Source: Hoylesella loescheii DSM 19665 = JCM 12249 = ATCC 15930
Lineage (GTDB): Bacteria; Bacteroidota; Bacteroidia; Bacteroidales; Bacteroidaceae
NCBI RefSeq assembly: GCF_000378085.1
Contig: NZ_KB899212.1
Coordinates: forward strand, 299,251-363,250
Length of the DNA: 64,000 nucleotides
Reading direction: 5' to 3'
Shown: positions 63,800-64,000 of the stretch, in pieces
Position numbering within the stretch: position 1 is the stretch's first letter
Layout: each line of letters starts with the position of its first letter
Translations under genes and position numbers: made by a program
Notes under the pieces: model-generated
The model's database searches: none
What the model was told of the DNA's origin: nothing
Seen by the model: the letters and a program-made list of their open reading frames with translations, nothing else

Positions 63800-64000
63800 A
63801 TGAGTTCATTCAGAGCCACATTGGAAATGGGAGGTAAGGAGTACGACGTTCTGTATTCCAACTACGAGTTCAAACGCAACACCGACGCCAAGGGCAAGCC
63901 CGCCTCGAGCGTTACTGGCGGGTACGTGTCGGTGACGGTCGAGTCTACGGAGGACACGACGGCCATCGAGGCTATGCTCAACAACCAGTTCAAGACGGTC
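63800..64000 (+). CDS. tssD: Type VI secretion tube protein Hcp/TssD, N-terminal part (3' end outside window)
   Basis: The first 67 codons, open to the window edge. 'MSSFRATLEMGGKEYDV', 'NYEFKRNTDAKGKPASSV', 'YVSVTVESTEDTTAIEAML' and 'NNQFKTV' match the Bacteroidetes T6SS (subtype iii) Hcp family, in which the pattern F-x-A-x-L-x-x-G-G-K-E-Y-x-V and a later 'ESTED' are typical. The hexameric rings of this ~130-residue protein form the tube that carries effectors into neighbouring cells. The rest of the secretion locus, if any, lies to the right of the window. Confidence 0.87.
   Translation, partial: MSSFRATLEMGGKEYDVLYSNYEFKRNTDAKGKPASSVTGGYVSVTVESTEDTTAIEAMLNNQFKTV

Overview
The window comes from a Bacteroidetes chromosome, most likely Prevotella or a close relative. 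The evidence is two SusC/SusD pairs, many lipobox lipoproteins, TonB-dependent receptors ending in Phe, C-terminal tails resembling type IX secretion signals, several promoters of the Bacteroidetes TTG-N19/20-TAnnTTTG type, few Shine-Dalgarno sites, and a Bacteroidetes-type T6SS tube protein at the right edge. No rRNA, tRNA, CRISPR array, transposase or integrase was recognised.

Layout. 1-2148: the end of a TonB receptor plus a PnuC-type vitamin transporter. 2362-4854: a YfhO-type membrane protein. 5723-20561 (minus): a compact ten-gene operon with a FecA-like receptor, a SusC/SusD pair, six exported proteins (five of them lipoproteins) and a BspA-like leucine-rich-repeat protein. A good promoter and a long leader precede it and a hairpin terminator follows it; it is probably an iron or metal-complex acquisition system. 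21338-29194: a pectin/hexuronate module (GH105-DUF4861, KduD, KduI, a GatC-like permease; divergently KdgK and KdgA), enough to turn unsaturated galacturonides into pyruvate and glyceraldehyde-3-phosphate. 29868-33115: ferritin, a membrane-fusion protein and a coiled-coil protein. 33366-37830: a second, enzyme-free SusC/SusD pair. 38074-42115: an FMN-binding protein, a lipoprotein, free-Met-sulfoxide reductase, RsmA and D-lactate dehydrogenase. 43981-52941 (plus): a DUF4251 lipoprotein, a small acidic protein, HflX, DUF4954, an M16 peptidase and class I fumarase. 54241-58193: a giant surface protein and a 57-residue companion. 58499-62768 (minus): thioredoxin and DNA polymerase III alpha. 63800-end: the start of a T6SS Hcp/TssD gene.

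The most unusual feature is non-coding. Six intergenic sites carry a roughly 110-bp element made of exactly five 22-bp near-palindromic units (TTCCA-N8-TGGAA), in strict phase and with position-specific differences between units. Four of the six have a second dispersed repeat (core TTCGGGATAAG) within about 350 bp, and one stretch (43402-43735) is a large inverted-repeat element. I know no named family for either. Start sites were revised for yfhO, the FN3 protein, the HlyD-like protein and several lipoproteins where a signal peptide fixes the start.
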